64,000 nt of DNA, taken from contig NC_088301.1 of NCBI RefSeq assembly GCF_032854445.1, forward strand, positions 3,658,001-3,722,000, read 5' to 3'. This document shows, piece after piece, positions 29,301 to 44,300 of this stretch. Each line of letters opens with the position of its first letter. Position 1 is the stretch's first letter. This DNA comes from Liolophura sinensis (Eukaryota > Mollusca > Polyplacophora > Chitonida > Chitonidae). A program made the translations under genes and the position numbers. The notes beneath the pieces are model-generated. The model had not been told where the DNA came from. It saw nothing but the letters and a program-made list of their open reading frames with translations, and searched no databases.

Positions 29301-32300
29301 TAGTCTATTCCACCTAGTGATAAAGCCATAAGGTAGTAAGCTTGATAGGGCACTAAGATACCATTTTATCATACAGCTGTGATTTGAGGGAAATACGCAT
29401 AGAAGTTTGTCAGCTTTTGTACACCTATGGTTCGCTTAACTGACTCTGTTTGGACAAGGCTGACTGATAAGTGACAAACCAGCATTATGGCTTGATGCCA
29501 TTCTTCTGCCAGTGGAGGAGCCTCATGTCCTAATAATATAGTACCAGTACTACATGTGTAACTGTCAATTCAGGAGTTTTACTCTACCTATAGCTGGTGG
29601 TTCACCACAAACTGTTATAGAGGACTAACTTTGGATGCGCATGTAGTGTGGTACACAGCACATGCTTGATTACATAGGTCAAATGACTGAATTTCCTGGT
29701 TCAAGTATTTTGTGTGTTTGTGTGTTGGGTTCAAAGTATTATACAAGAACATGCCCTCAGCTTCAGAAGAACTGGAGTCCACAACTGACTGGCAGAATGG
29801 AAGTAAGTTTGGAAAGGTAGATTTTGGAAAATAGCAGAAAAAAGTATTTGATTTGACACTTCACATATTAACAGAATTGTGCCGCTTTGATGTGTCACTG
29901 AGTGGGGCTCTGGGAATTTGTGTTCTTTTACTTTCAGTTACAATACTGAGTAGCAGAAAACTATCCTGCTGCCTGCCATGGGTGTATGTGTTCTCTGTCT
30001 TTAGTTTATTGGGTGCACAAAGCTAGTACATCCTGTTTTTTGTGAAGTTGGTCTGATGTGTTCTTGCGTATTTCTATATAGAAGCCGTGTTCTCCTCCCA
30101 CTATGTACGTGTACATCTTCTGGTAAGAAAGTTAATTTAGGGTCTGCTGCAGCATGATTGATTTTTCAGTTTCTCTCTAAGCTTTAGAATAATTGGGATT
30201 TAATGAAAGCTAAGGTTTGTTTTCCACTTTAGTTTATGCTCATTTTAATCCCTGTACATTTGATTGTCAAATGTTTATTCCGAGAATGTTTTAGCCAGAT
30301 AGGCCAGGCAGGTTTCTAATGGTGGTATGTTTTTATGTCCATGTAGCCTATGGGGTTATACGTGCATGCACTGTTCAAACACAAAATCAGACAAATTGGA
30401 ATGGAAAGGACTCCAGGAACATGAGTTTATGACATAATTCCACTACATTTCCAGCTGTGAAATACATGTTTTGTTTTGTTCTAAAAAAAACATATTTTCA
30501 TAGGCAAATAATGGTCTTAAAATATTACTTTGGCTGATTAAAGTCTATGATATGAACCTGCCTCCCACAGAAACCATATCACACCTGCTTTAGATCAGCA
30601 GAACTTTGGGGTCAAGTACAGTACTTAATCTAACTTTGAAACTACAAAAAGATATTTTAATACCATTTATGAATTCCAGCAGTGAAATGGAGAATAGCAG
30701 TAATTATTGGTGGCTTATTAACATGAAAATCAATCTGATGACATAGATGAATGTATTGACATAACCTGAATGTTCTAAAATCTGGCCGTAGCCTCATCCC
30801 AGCCAATCACACAGACTTCCAGCAGTTTGAAGAATCACAGCATTGGACTGAAGACCTGATCAAGTAACAAGGACCACATCAATGTCAGTGGACAGACAGG
30901 TGTAAATCTGAGCCATTACCTTATCTCTGTGACCAATTTCCTTGTACTGACAGATAATACTCTGGCCACTCTGTGTGGCTTAGCACAAGAGATAAGACAG
31001 TGTTGACTGGTGGTATACCTGTCAGCTGTATACCACTGTTTAGACTACCTTGATAGTGTGACCTCTCTCACCTTTGGGGTCAGATACGATTGGTTATATA
31101 TCCTCCACCAGCTTTGCATCATGTGATACTAAATGGTCAAAACTGGTGGAGTTTGATGTAAGCCTGTTTACGCTTACAGTAACTGTCTAATGTCTCAAGG
31201 AGAGCTTTGTTATATCAAGGTGACAACATACAGAAAGGCGCACTCTGATTTGAGTCATACATATACTATGTTATAAAATATTTTTAAGAGCTAGAATAAA
31301 TTCCTCCAGAAAGCTAGAATGAATTGATTTTGTAGTACTTTTTTGGGAGGTTAGGTGTGATGCAATAATCCAGATTATAAAGGCCCAGAAAATGTCTTCA
31401 ATAGTTACTATAGTTCACCATTATCTCAAACCTAGTTTTAAAAGGCACCTAAAAAGGTAATTTTCCTGTCTTATAATATCTAAGAAATGTAAAATGAACT
31501 TACTCTGGATGGATCAGCCTTAAGACCTCACGAAAAGCATTATTTTTGTCAGTAATGTTGTCCAAGTTTTGTGTCTAAGAATCCCAATGGCTGGAAGTTT
31601 CAGCAGACTGGAGTGTGGCCTTAATATATGGGTACAGGGCTTTGTTCCAGAGTGGTTAGTGTGCTAATACAGCACAGTGACTCCTGGGCCTTTCAACAAT
31701 GTGATCGCTGTGCTTTCAAGTCCAGCTCATGGTGGCTTTCTTTTGTGGAGCATATATGGGAATGTCTGCCAGCACCTGCAGATGATGGGGGGTTTCACCT
31801 GGGCTCTGCCTGGTTTTCCACCACCATAATAAATCTTACAATTTACGATGTCCCCAGGAATATTTCACTATGTCCATCCCTCAGTACAGGTATCATTCTT
31901 GCTCTTTCTAATCTAGCTTATGAAATAGCTGATATCTGATTGTATTTTTGATACCTCAAGTGTTAGGATTAAACAAACACATACATCTGGCTAAGCCTGT
32001 GTACACCTTTAAATCATGATAAAACTGTGTTACCGTGATTACACCTTAAATATTATCAGTCTTGTGATGTGGTGATCCTAGTTGATAGAACAGCCAAAGA
32101 TAGACAGAGCTTAACCACATGTACATGTATGTATAAGTAGCTGTTGATGTTAGCTCCCTGAAAGCTGTGTGATTCACTACATACTTTACAGGTGATGATA
32201 CAAGACCACATTCTGTCTCTGGCCAACCTGTCTGAGGACAAGATGTTGTGTTGACATCAGCAGGTGTAGAGTTTCCTGATTGTATTATGTTACAGCCAGC

Positions 32301-35300
32301 CACAAATGTTTTAACCTCCCTGACTTTCCTGAACCCCTGTAGCTTGAGCAGTTTAACAATCACACGGTATGCTTTAGTTTATCAGGTGATTTAGTTATTG
32401 CTCGGTGACATGTGGTACAAATGTGCTATGGCTATTATAATAAATTATGTTCACCATCACACTAATCTGAGCGTTTGCTTTCAAAGGGAATAGAACGCTG
32501 TAATACATGGAGTAGTTTCTCCCGCACTAGCTGCTGATGCTTCATATACTTTTTTAAGGATAATCTTACCACAATAGGAATTACCGTCACAATGATGAGG
32601 TAAGTTTGCCACTTTGAAATTGCCACTGATATTTTTGTAAACTACCAACAGAACTTTGTCGTATAAATATTATCATTATCACAGTGCATGCATGTATGTA
32701 TTGTTTTTGCTTTAACTTGGTTTTTGTAATGGATATTATATTTTGATCACAAAATGAGACTGCCACTGCTCTACTCTAACTTGGGTTAGCCAGATACTCA
32801 TGAATTTCTGTGTTTTTATGAAGTGTATATTTCAAGGTTGGTTCAAGGAACCAAATTTGGTATTAAATAATGGCCTAAAGTTGCTCTTGCACATCTTGGG
32901 TTAAAACTGAATATGCTTATAGAAGTTGTTTTATGCACCAGCAGGCTTATACAAATTGTTTTATGTATCAGCAGGCTTATACAAATTGTTTTGTGTATCA
33001 GCAGGCTTATACAAATTATCTGATGTATCAGCAGGCTAATACAAATTGTTTTATGCATCAGCAGGTTTATACAAATTGTTTGATGTATCAGCAGGCTTAT
33101 ACAAATTGTTTTATGTATCAGCAGGCTTATACAAATTGTTTTATGCATCAGCAGGCTTATACAAATTGTTTTATGTATCAGCAGGCTTATACAAATTGTT
33201 TTATGCATCAGGAGGCTTATACAAATTGTTTAATGCATCAGGGACTTATACAAATTGTTTAATGCATCAGGAAGCTTATACAAATTGTTTGATGTATCAG
33301 CAGGCTTATACAAATTGTTTTATGCATCAGGAGGCTTATACAAATTGTTTTATGCATCAGCAGGCTTATACAAATTGTTTTATGTATCAGCAGGCTTACA
33401 CAAATTGTTTTATGCATCAGAAGGCTTATACAAATTGTTTTATGCATCAGCAGGCTTATACAAATTGTTTTATGCATCAGCAGGCTTATACAAATTGTTT
33501 TGTGTATCGGCAGGCTTATACAAATTGTTTTATGCATCAGGAGGCTTATACAAATTGTTTTATGTATCAGCAGGCTTATACAAATTGTTTTATGTATCAG
33601 CAGGCTTACACAAATTGTTTTATGCATCAGGAGGCTTATACAAATTGTTTAATGCATCAGGAGGCTTATACAAATTGTTTTATGTATCAGCAGGCTTATA
33701 CAAATTGTTTTATGTATCAGCAGGCTTATACAAATTGTTTTATGCATCAGCAGGCTTATACAAATTGTTTTATGTATCAGCAGGCTTATACAAATTGTTT
33801 TATGTATCAGCAGGCTTACACAAATTGTTTTATGCATCAGGAGGCTTATACAAATTGTTTAATGCATCAGGAGGCTTATACAAATTGTTTTATGTATCAG
33901 CAGGCTTACACAAATTGTTTTATGCATCGGAAGGCTTACACAAATTGTTTTATGCATCAGCAGGCTTATACATGTAACCAACAAATAAATATTAAGTGAA
34001 TTGAGCAGGTAAGCCGTGTTTGAAAATTATTGAAGGATATTTGAAACACAATTGTGCAATTATAATTTTGTTTATAAGCTTAAGGTTTTAAACAGTAAAT
34101 GATACAGAACTGAATAATAAAGATTGAACAGTTATATGTTTTATTTTAGGGGCAATATGTCGTCTTGTTCTCAAGCCTTATCCCCAAATACATGTAGTTA
34201 TTTTGACTGTGTTCACTACCCATGGCCTAGATAGCTTACTAAGTGAGAGTTGATGAGAGTTGTCTTAAAAACCATGGATGTTTAACCTGTCTGTACCCAG
34301 TACAGCTGTAGTTTTATGATGTCAAACCTCATTGTCGGCATGCAGTAACTAGGGATAGCAATTTTCAGGTAAATGGGTTGCTGTCTTAAAAGCCATGGAT
34401 GTCTAACCTCTCTGTACCCAGTACAGCTGTAGTTTTATAATGTCAAACCTCATTGTCGGCATGCAGTAACTAGGGATAGCAATTTTCAGGTAAATGTTTG
34501 GGTTGCTGTCTTAAAAGTACTGCATGTGTTGACATCAGGTTTTGCACCAGTTTGGCTTTCCTTTAAAACCAGTAATTGGTTTTTACATGTTAAACTCAAG
34601 CGCGATAAAATGTTTGGGGTCACAGGTGGTGTCTTATGTGTATAAGTGCCCTAAATGACCAAAAATTTGGTCCACAAAAGCACATTTTTAGAGGCAAATA
34701 ATTGTCTGAAATCATTATTTTTGGTGGTGAAACTTACAATTTTCCAGTAGAATATCATCCCATGTTCCAAGCAAACCTCGAAACACCCTTCTAACATCAG
34801 CAGAACTTGATAAAATAGGAAAATGAGAAATTCAGTCATTGTCGAATTTTATGGTCATTTAGGGTAGTACTGTATTTTATGAAGTTGTTCATATTTTGCA
34901 TCCATGTTAAGAATAACACACAGCTTTGTGTAAATGAGTTTTCATTTTCCATATCCATAAGAGTTCTGGAATGAAAATGGTTAAGTCGTTGTCTGATCTA
35001 TGTTATGTCATTGGCAGGCCTTGGACATGTAGCTCCTGGTATCTGTATTGAAAGCACTCAGTGTCACACATATCTATACATGTGTAGGGATACCCTAATT
35101 CCCCCACCCCCCACCAATAGACATAAAGGTAGAAATAAACGCTTGAATGCAATAAATCTTTCTTTATGACGATCATTTTAATGAGGTCTTTTTAATGATC
35201 TTACCACAAGGTTCTGGCTGAGAAATATTTACTTGTCCACAGCTCTTTAGAAGTAGATCTACACACACCTGTATACATTGGAAAGTCGTGCAAATGTACA

Positions 35301-38300
35301 AAAATGCTGAAGAATTACGGTATACTGTTATACACTGTGCGTAGATATAATTTATAGGTCAAGATTTGTCTCGAGCACATTAGGATGGTGCAGAAGTCCA
35401 GCTTCCCATTTTTGTAGTTCAGAGCCTGTGTTTTAACCCTTGTTTTCTCTGACCTTGGTGTACAGATTGCTTGAAGCATATGCTGACAGGTGGCTGGCAG
35501 GGCCAGGGTTAACGTCAACGTCAACCTATTAACATGGGATATCTCTGCACCATAAGTGATCTGTCAAAAGGTTGATCAGGTGTCTTCTTTGTGTGTCACT
35601 GTATTATGATATGGTGGTAATTATCTTTGCGTCATTTTGAATACATTCAGTTTTCTGTGTTGATCTGAATTCGAAAACTCACGTTGGTGAAAAGAGCCTG
35701 GTCCGGTATGGTTCAGTGTCATATATCAATGGGATCTGTAACCATGGACATAGTGAAGTTATCCTAGCATGTTCTCCACTGGATAGTGCGTTGTTTTGTA
35801 TAATTTGTAAGGAACAGGTAGTTTACTTTCATGTACTCTGCTATGTGGAAAAAGCCCATGTTGCTAAACCGACTAATATTCTAGTCGTGCTGTGTAATTC
35901 AGGTAACAAACTTCTACATGTTAATAGGTCAGGTGTCCGTAAAACTTGTGAAGACCTGACAGATCCGGGCTCATTTGTTTTAAGTTGTATTGCTGTGTCA
36001 CATTTGCAGCACTGTTTAAAATTCTGTGCTACAAGTGTAACCCAAGGCCAACCTAGAACAATGGTAAGAAAACCTAGCCCAGAAACTGATGACTGTGTGT
36101 TCAGAACAACTGAATGCCTAACACTGTGTACATGGAGGTGTTGTATGATTTAAGCACATATAAAGTGATTGTCCACTTCCATTCTGATTGGTCTAGTTTT
36201 AAACATTCTTGAAGCATTTCCTTAACATGAAAATGGTCTTTGTTGTTTGTTTCTCATTGAATGGTCATAATGTTGGGAAATTTACATAATGGCCACCAAG
36301 ATCAGATAAGTTAAATCAAACAAGGTAAATACTTCAGACTGAAAATACATGTGCTGAGGCTTGAAAGGTCAAGAATGGATTGGGCACATGCATTTCTGAA
36401 GTTTAGAAATGTACAATATCATAGCTATGCATGAAATTATGTGAGTTTTTACATCTTTCAGAGCTAAAAAATATGGTCGAGAACTGTCAAGGGGAAGTTA
36501 ACTCCGGCCCTCCAAACTCTATCCCATCCATTGTGGTAGATAGAATTAACTCAGAGGATCACGACTTCCTGTCTACGACAGCGTCCATCAACATGACAGG
36601 ATCAACAGAACAAGTCAAGCCTGGCACACTCTATACACCAGGCATGGAGGATCGCCTACGCAGAAAACTGAAATTCTTCTTTATGGATCCATGCGAAAAA
36701 TGGAAAGCCAAGCGAAGGTTTCCATGGAAATTGGGATTACAAGTGCTAAAAATTTTATTGTTAACAATCCAGGTGAGAAACTTGTCTTAATGTGCATCAA
36801 TCAAATTAAAACACAAAATTATCTTAGAATCTTAGAATATCAAGAACTTGAAATCAATTTGAATTTCCCAAGCCAAAAAAATTTAACTTGAAATATAAGT
36901 TATTTGAAGCCAGTATTTGTAGGTTAATTCATATTGTATTTACATGTAGATCTAGTAACAAATGTAAAATGTCCTGTTTGGATGAAAGACAGTTATAGTC
37001 ATGACATTGTTTTTAAATCTACTTCCAGCTGGCCACATTTGGTTATGAGAGGTCTAATTTTGTGGAGTTTGTGGAGCGAAACACAGTGTCTTTTAAACAC
37101 CTCTTTCTGAAAGGCTGGGACCCCAGCTTTGAGACGATGCCCTACCCCCCTGCCACAGGGGTTTATGCCATCTATGAGAAAACAGAAGTTATCAACCATA
37201 TGAACTTTGCCTTACGGCGGGTAAGAAAAATGATGTTGGTTAGTAACACTGAGGTACAAGTACTACCAGGTACGAGCTTTATTAGGACATACCAGCAGAG
37301 TGTATACATGGACCTGAAGATACTTTCACCTATTTTTTAATTGATTTATATACTTAAATTATACACTCAAAAATGTTTAAAATTTCAACTTTCCTGTTGG
37401 TGCTGTGATATTTTGTTGCAGTCCTTTCCTTTTGTTAATGCTTATTGCAGATTTTCAACAGGGAACAATGTTTTCATGGTTTTCTCCATGTAAGAATATA
37501 TGTATATGAAGTGTCACATGGAGATAACTTAGGGTAGGAGTAGAGGTAGAGGAAAAATCTTGCTGAGTATAGCACTCAGCTGTTCCTTGTGGGCCAACCG
37601 TCTGGTATGCCTGAACGCTGCATTTGTTTAGTGTCTAGTGCTTAGCCCAGTTACCTCCAACAATAAACCTGACTACCTGATATAAGTAAAATATTAAAAA
37701 CAGTTAAGTGTAAAGAAAAAAAAAGTAAAAGAAACAAATAAATGAGGCATGTGTACAGTGTAGTGTCAGTCTTAGGGTGGGGAGTCAAATTATAACAAAG
37801 ACTCCATTGAGTTTAGTGCCACGAACTATGACAAATACCACTGAGGTCACAGATGTGAATTGCTGGCATGTTTCAGTATGAACAAACACCTTTGATTGCA
37901 CTGGGTGGATTTCGCGTCATACGTGATGTCAACGGGTCAGCATTACCAGTACAGCTGTGTAAGGTGACTTATGCAGTTGGAACCGTCTACGACAATAACA
38001 CATTCATCTTCGACTCGGAACTGAAAACAGGTATTGTTAATCTTGCCATCTGTACATCATCTTGGTTCAGCCATTTCACTTAAGCCCTTTCTTCAGTGCA
38101 ATTTTGGCATACATGTATAATCATTTTGAAAATGAGGCTAAGAATGATTTGTTTATGTCATTAAAGAAGCAAACTTCATAAAACTCACAGTTTCTTTACA
38201 CCCACTAGTTCTCTCAGAATGTTTCAAAATATTGGTTGCAAAGGCAGTTGAAAAGCTTGAAGAATTGAAAGATATTGTTGTCATATGTAAGATGTCATGT

Positions 38301-41300
38301 CATGCCAACTTTAAAGTGAACATTCATTCAGTCAATCAGTTGATGTGTATATACATGTACTTACATATAGCTGCACTGTGTCCATAATGGCTGTTAGGAT
38401 GTCTTCACCTTATCAATCACTCTGCATAGGTAGATCTACATGTACGTGCAGTGTGTCTCTAGAAACTCCTGTATGATGTTTTCAGTCGGTCAGTCATTTT
38501 CTCTACATGTACATTGTGTCAGCAAAATCTTTTACGATATTTTCAGAGTGTTTCTTTGTGCACAAAGTCGCAGTTTTCAATTCCACCACAAATCGTACAG
38601 AGATGGTTTACGATATTCAGAAGTTCCTGGAAGAAAAGAACAAATCCCTGAACTTTGACAGGTTTGTACTAAATCTTGTGTTCTGAGAGCTCTTCTAGTA
38701 TCAGCAATTGTAATACATGCATAACACTCAGACCACATCAATCATTTACTAATGTATGGTTTTCAGGCTCTTGGAGGTACAGTTGAAGTTTGCCCTGAAG
38801 TCTGTGAATTTAGAAACATACGCTCAACGTGCCGCACCCGAGTGTTACAAGTTTAATATAACTGTGAGTAATCCCCACTTTCAGCTTGCCACATGCCTGT
38901 TCAGTCCATTCGATCACCAAAGCAAAATAATTAGCATTTTTGATTTTATGCCCATGTTGTTTCCTCCCATCATAATGCTGGCCGCCATCGTATAAGTGAA
39001 ATATTTTTGAACACGACATAAAACACCTACCATATAAATGAACAAATAGATAAATTATTTCCATGTTCTGAGGGATAATTATTTATCATGGACTTATACT
39101 GCTGTGTTAGTATGACTTACTGGACATCTGTATTCAAGGGGAGATAACACTGTCCATCTTAAGGGTCTGATGCAGAAAAAATGTTACAGTTTGTTACCAG
39201 CTTAACTCAAAAGCTGTTAAGTTTTATACTGAACACAGCTTAAAACATTTTCCGTCTGGCAGCAACCTGCGTATGGTTGTGGGTTTCCACTGGGCTCTGC
39301 CCGGTTTCCTCCCACCATAATGCTGGCCGTCGTCCTATAAGTGAAATATTCTTGAGTATGGTGTAAAACACCAATCAAGTAAATAAATAAAATTAAAACT
39401 TTTTCACCATTATTAGAAAAAGGGTCAAACCAAGAATGGCCGTTCAAAGTTTACCAGTTCCATGAATGATTGTGACATGAACATTTTCCTAAGGTATTGC
39501 AGCATTTTGCTCACGTTGTAAACTACAAGTACATCGCTCAGGTGAATGTTCACTATGTCCTCCTCAAAGTAGTCTCATCTTTCCGGTCTGTCTACGTGTT
39601 TAAGTTGACCTTTTTGCCCAGGATTTATCAACCCAGTTATTGTCAGATTTTTATGTATGTAACACCAAAGAAGGGGAGATGGTGAGGGCAGCTCCATTCC
39701 AATCAGTGATGTGTGCCAAAACTAAATACATATATATTAAAACCAAAAAAAAATATCGTCAGTCAATACAGCACTGAAATATACACATGTATAGAAAGAC
39801 ATAAAAGCCAAAAAATGTATACATATTTTATGTTTTTAATTTAATTTTTTTTTATTTATTTCATTGGTGTTTATTCCATCAGGAGTAATAAGTATTTTAA
39901 TTGGATAAAGTCAAATATGACTTGTGTACAGCCCATAACATTGAAAAAGAACATTGCATACTTGAATTTGAGTTGAATTCACCCAAGGGGTATCAGAATT
40001 CAGAAAATTATATACATATTAATAACCCAGGCAAGATGTAAAATTCAAACGGTATAAATCAACTTCAGATTGATTAGGCTAAGAAAAGGCAGCTAGTAAA
40101 ATGGAAGATCTGCCATTTTGATTTGCCATTTTTATTCATATATTCACCGGACTAAAGTTTATAATAGAGATAGTGTTCGTCTGGTAGAAAAAATAATTAA
40201 TATTTGCAAAACAAAATATTGCATAACAATATTGTATAAAACATAAACTTCTGAGAATCTGTCCCAAAACCTGTTATATCACATAGAAACAAGAACCAAT
40301 CCACCCACAACATATACACCTGCCGTGAAAATGCACATATGTAGTATGTATTATTTTTGTATTGTTTCTTGCAGATAACTTTTGACAACAATGACCATGA
40401 TGGTCAGATGTTAGTAGAACTGGATACTTATGTCTCAGCGCTTGTCTGTAAAGGGGAGATCATTTATAAAGGTATGGTTATTGGAACTGGATACTTATGT
40501 CTCAGCGCTTGTCTGTAAAGGGGAGATCATTTATAAAGGTATGGTTATTGGAACTGGATACTTATGTCTCAGCGCTTGTCTGTAAAGGGGAGATCATTTA
40601 TAAAGGTATGGTTATTGGAACTGGATACTTATGTCTCAGCGCTTGTCTGTAAAGGGGAGATCATTTATAAAGGTACGGTTATTGGAACTGGATACTTATG
40701 TGTCAGCGCTTGTCTGTAAAGGGGAGATCATTTATAAAGGTATGGTTATTGGAACTGGATACTAATGTGTCAGCGCTTGTCTGTAAAGGGGAGATCATTT
40801 ATAAAGGTATGGTTATTGGAACTGGATACTTATGTCTCAGCGCTTGTCTGTAAAGGGGAGATCATTTATAAAGGTATGGTTATTGGAACTGGATACTTAT
40901 GTCTCAGCGCTTGTCTGTAAAGGGGAGATCATTTATAAAGGTATGGTTATTGGAACTGGAAACTTGATATACTGTTTCATCTGTACTTGTGTTCTATCAC
41001 ATAAACCATCAAGCAAATAATTATCAAGTGAATAATTTATGTGTTTCACATTAGGATTTTCAGACATCAGTGGTTTTGATACCTGTTGATCCGAGTGTTA
41101 CTTTTGATCAATTTTTATGAAGCTTGGCCCAGTGGTTGCTTATGTTATCCATGTTGTGTTCATGTTGATGATTGTCAGTCTGTGTGTTTCAGCCGATAAT
41201 GATGCACGTCGGCGAGAGCTGACAGCGTTTGACGCTATGGTGATGATGGTCAGTCTGCTGTCCTGTCTGCTCTGTATTAGGTCATTAGCCAGGGCACAGA

Positions 41301-44300
41301 AACTTAAGATGGTATGTGATTTCGGTTCTGTATCAGACCCTTAGCCAGGGCACAGGCACTAAACATGGTATGTGGTTTTGGCATGAAAATGTGGTTATTC
41401 AGTTTGAACATGGAATTGTGGACAATGTGAATATTTGAGGAAAGTCCCTTGTGGGCCCGTGATAAAGAAGGTAGTGCTATATTTCATTGTTTAGCGTGTA
41501 CCTGTTTCCATAAGACTGTACTAAATCTTCGTGATTACTACAGAAAATGTGCATCTATATCAGTGAAATAAAACAAAATCAGTGTATTTCCAAATGCTGA
41601 AGTGACATTTCGATATTCTGTATTGATCAGGAGTATGCCAATAACAAGAATGTACACATTTACTTTTATACACAAGAGTGACAATGGTAAATATTAACAA
41701 AGCATTGGTGAGAAATATACAGCTTATATGTATATGGTAGCTAAGATATGAATAGAATGTTCACCTCAGGTAATAGGAAGATTGCATGGAAGGGTGAACT
41801 CAAAATGAGTGGAAAAAGAACGAAAAGAAAAGCGTGGATATAATGACTAATGGCTCTAATGCCTTCATTATTTAGAGTTTTGTTATATATAAAACAAATA
41901 GTGTTGTATTTCAATAAAATGAATAAATAAGTGTGTTTAAAGTGCCAGTCTTTTTTTCTGTTTTTGTGCAGGAGGTTGCTAGATACTTCAAAAACAAACA
42001 CAACAAAACCCTGGGCACATCCGACAGACTTGAGTTCTGGAACTTTTGGTATGTGCTGATCATATGTAATGACATCCTTACTGTAGTCGGAACCGCGTTC
42101 AAGATACAACTGGAAACTAAGGTAAGTCAAGGTTGAGATAAAGCCATAAGATAAGGGCAGGTCAGTGACCCATCCAAGCCGTTATGGTCGACCTTTCAGC
42201 ATTACATGGCTTCTCTCCTTGGAATCAGAGTAATAATAATTTATACCTAATACAATTTTGATTAATTAACCTAATTGTAAAACTCTTCCATAAGAATTTC
42301 ATTCAAGTTTGTGGCACTGTGAGACGATAATAAGGACTTGAAAACCCACCTTCGAATGTGTGTACATGTTTATGTAGTTTTTATTGGCCAGTCGTGGAAG
42401 AACAAATTTTTGGTTTTACATTTTCAGCGTGCACAGAGTTCCTCAGAGAACTATGACCTGTGCAGTATGATGTTAGGAACAGGAAACCTCATGGCCTGGT
42501 TCGGTGTGTTAAGATATCTGGGCTTCTTTAAAAAGTATAATGTAAGTAACCTAGACATTTTACAGGGAAAGACATTTTCTAATGTTAGACTGATAGGCAT
42601 CTAAGCCTGGGCATACAGAGCAGCTTAAACCCTGGCAACCCAAAACACCAATCTACAGGGCCATATAGACCAGGTGGTTTATGTCTGCAGGGCCATATAG
42701 ACCGAGTGGTTTATGTCTGCAGGGCCATATAGACCCGGGTGGTTTATGTCTGCAGGGCCATATAGACCGAGTGGTTTATGTCTGCAGGGCCATATAGACC
42801 AGGTGGTTTATGTCTGCAGGGCCATATAGACCGGGTGGTTTATGTCTACAGGGCCATATAGACCAGGTGGTTTATGTCTGCAGGGCCATATAGACCGGGT
42901 GGTTTATGTCTGCAAGGCCATATAGACCTGGTGGTTTATGTCTGCAGGGCCATATAGACTGGGTGGTTTATGTCTGCAGGACCATATAGACTGGGTTGGT
43001 TGTGTCTGCAGGGCCATATAGACCAGGTGGTTTATGTCTACAGGGCCGTATAGACCAGTTGGTTTATGTCTGCAGGACCATATAGACCAGATGGTTTATG
43101 TCTGCAGGGCAATATAGACCGAGTGGTTTATATCTGCAGGGCCATATAGGCCGGGTGGTTTATGTCTGCAGGGCTATATAGACCGGGTGGTTCTGCAGGG
43201 CCATATAGACCAGGTGGTTTATGTCTGCAGGGCCATATAGACTGGGTGGTTTATGTCTGCAGGGCCATATAGACCAGGTGGTTTATGTCTACAGGGCCAT
43301 ATATACCAGATGGTTTATGTCTGCACAGCCATATAGACCAGGTGGTTTATGTCTGCAGGGCTATATAGACCTGGTGGTTTATGTCTGCAGGGCCATATAG
43401 ACCAGGTGGTTTATGTATGCAGGGCCATATAGACTGGGTTGGTTATGTCTGCAGGGCCATATACACCAGGTGGTTTATGTCTGCAGGGCCATATAGACCA
43501 GGTGGTGTATGTCTGCAGGGCCATATAGACCAGGTGGTTTATGTCTGCAGGGCCATATAGACCAGGTGGTGTATGTCTGCAGGGCCATATAGACCAGTTG
43601 GTTTATGTCTACAGGGCCGTATAGACCGAGTGGTTTATGTCTGCAGGGCCATATAGGCCGGGTGGTTTATGTCTGCAGGGCTATATAGACCGGGTGGTTC
43701 TGCAGGGCCATATAGACCAGGTTGTTTTTTTTCCGGCATTGCCATGTAGACTGGGTGGTTTATGTCTACAGGGCCGTTTAGACAAGGTGGTTTATGTCTG
43801 CAGGGCCATATAGACCAGGTGGTTTATGTCTACAGGGCCATATAGACCAGGTGGTTTATGTCTGCAGAGCCATACAGACTGTGTGATTTATGTCTGCAGG
43901 ACCATATAGACCGAGTGGTTTATGTCTGCAGGGTCATGTAGACCGGGTGGTTTATGTCTGCAGGGCCATATAGACCAGGTGGTTTATGTCTGCAGGGTCA
44001 TGTAGACTGGGTGGTTTATGTCTACAGGGCCGTTTAGACAAGGTGGTTTATGTCTGCAGGGCCATGTAGACCAGGTGGTTTATGTCTGCAGGGCCATATA
44101 GACCAGGTGGTTTATGTCTGCAGGGCCATATAGACCAGGTGGTTTATGTCTGCAGGGCCATATAGACCAGGTGGTTTATGTCTGCAGGGCTATGTAGACC
44201 GGGTGGTTTATGTCTGCAGGGCCATATAGACCTGGTGGTTTTTGTCTGCAGAGCCATATAGACTGGGTGGTTTATGTCTGCAGGGGCCATGTAGACCGGG

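Larger units (their letters stand above)
23372..36461 (+). other. MCOLN: MCOLN intron 1 (13 kb)
   Basis: Contains two SINE copies and the 53-, 44-, 30- and 121-bp repeats listed separately. No additional coding exon was recognised, and exons 1 and 2 join in phase. CACGTG occurs at 27,891-27,896. Enhancers or short alternative exons cannot be excluded. Confidence 0.7.

Noticed and set aside
33046..33999. 317- and 240-codon frames, CMHQQAYTN-type repeats
   Set aside because: Product of a 30-bp unit lacking stops in several frames on both strands; intronic to MCOLN.
35716..36153. 145-codon frame in MCOLN intron 1
   Set aside because: No ATG at its start, no recognisable motif, and exon 1 joins exon 2 in phase without it.
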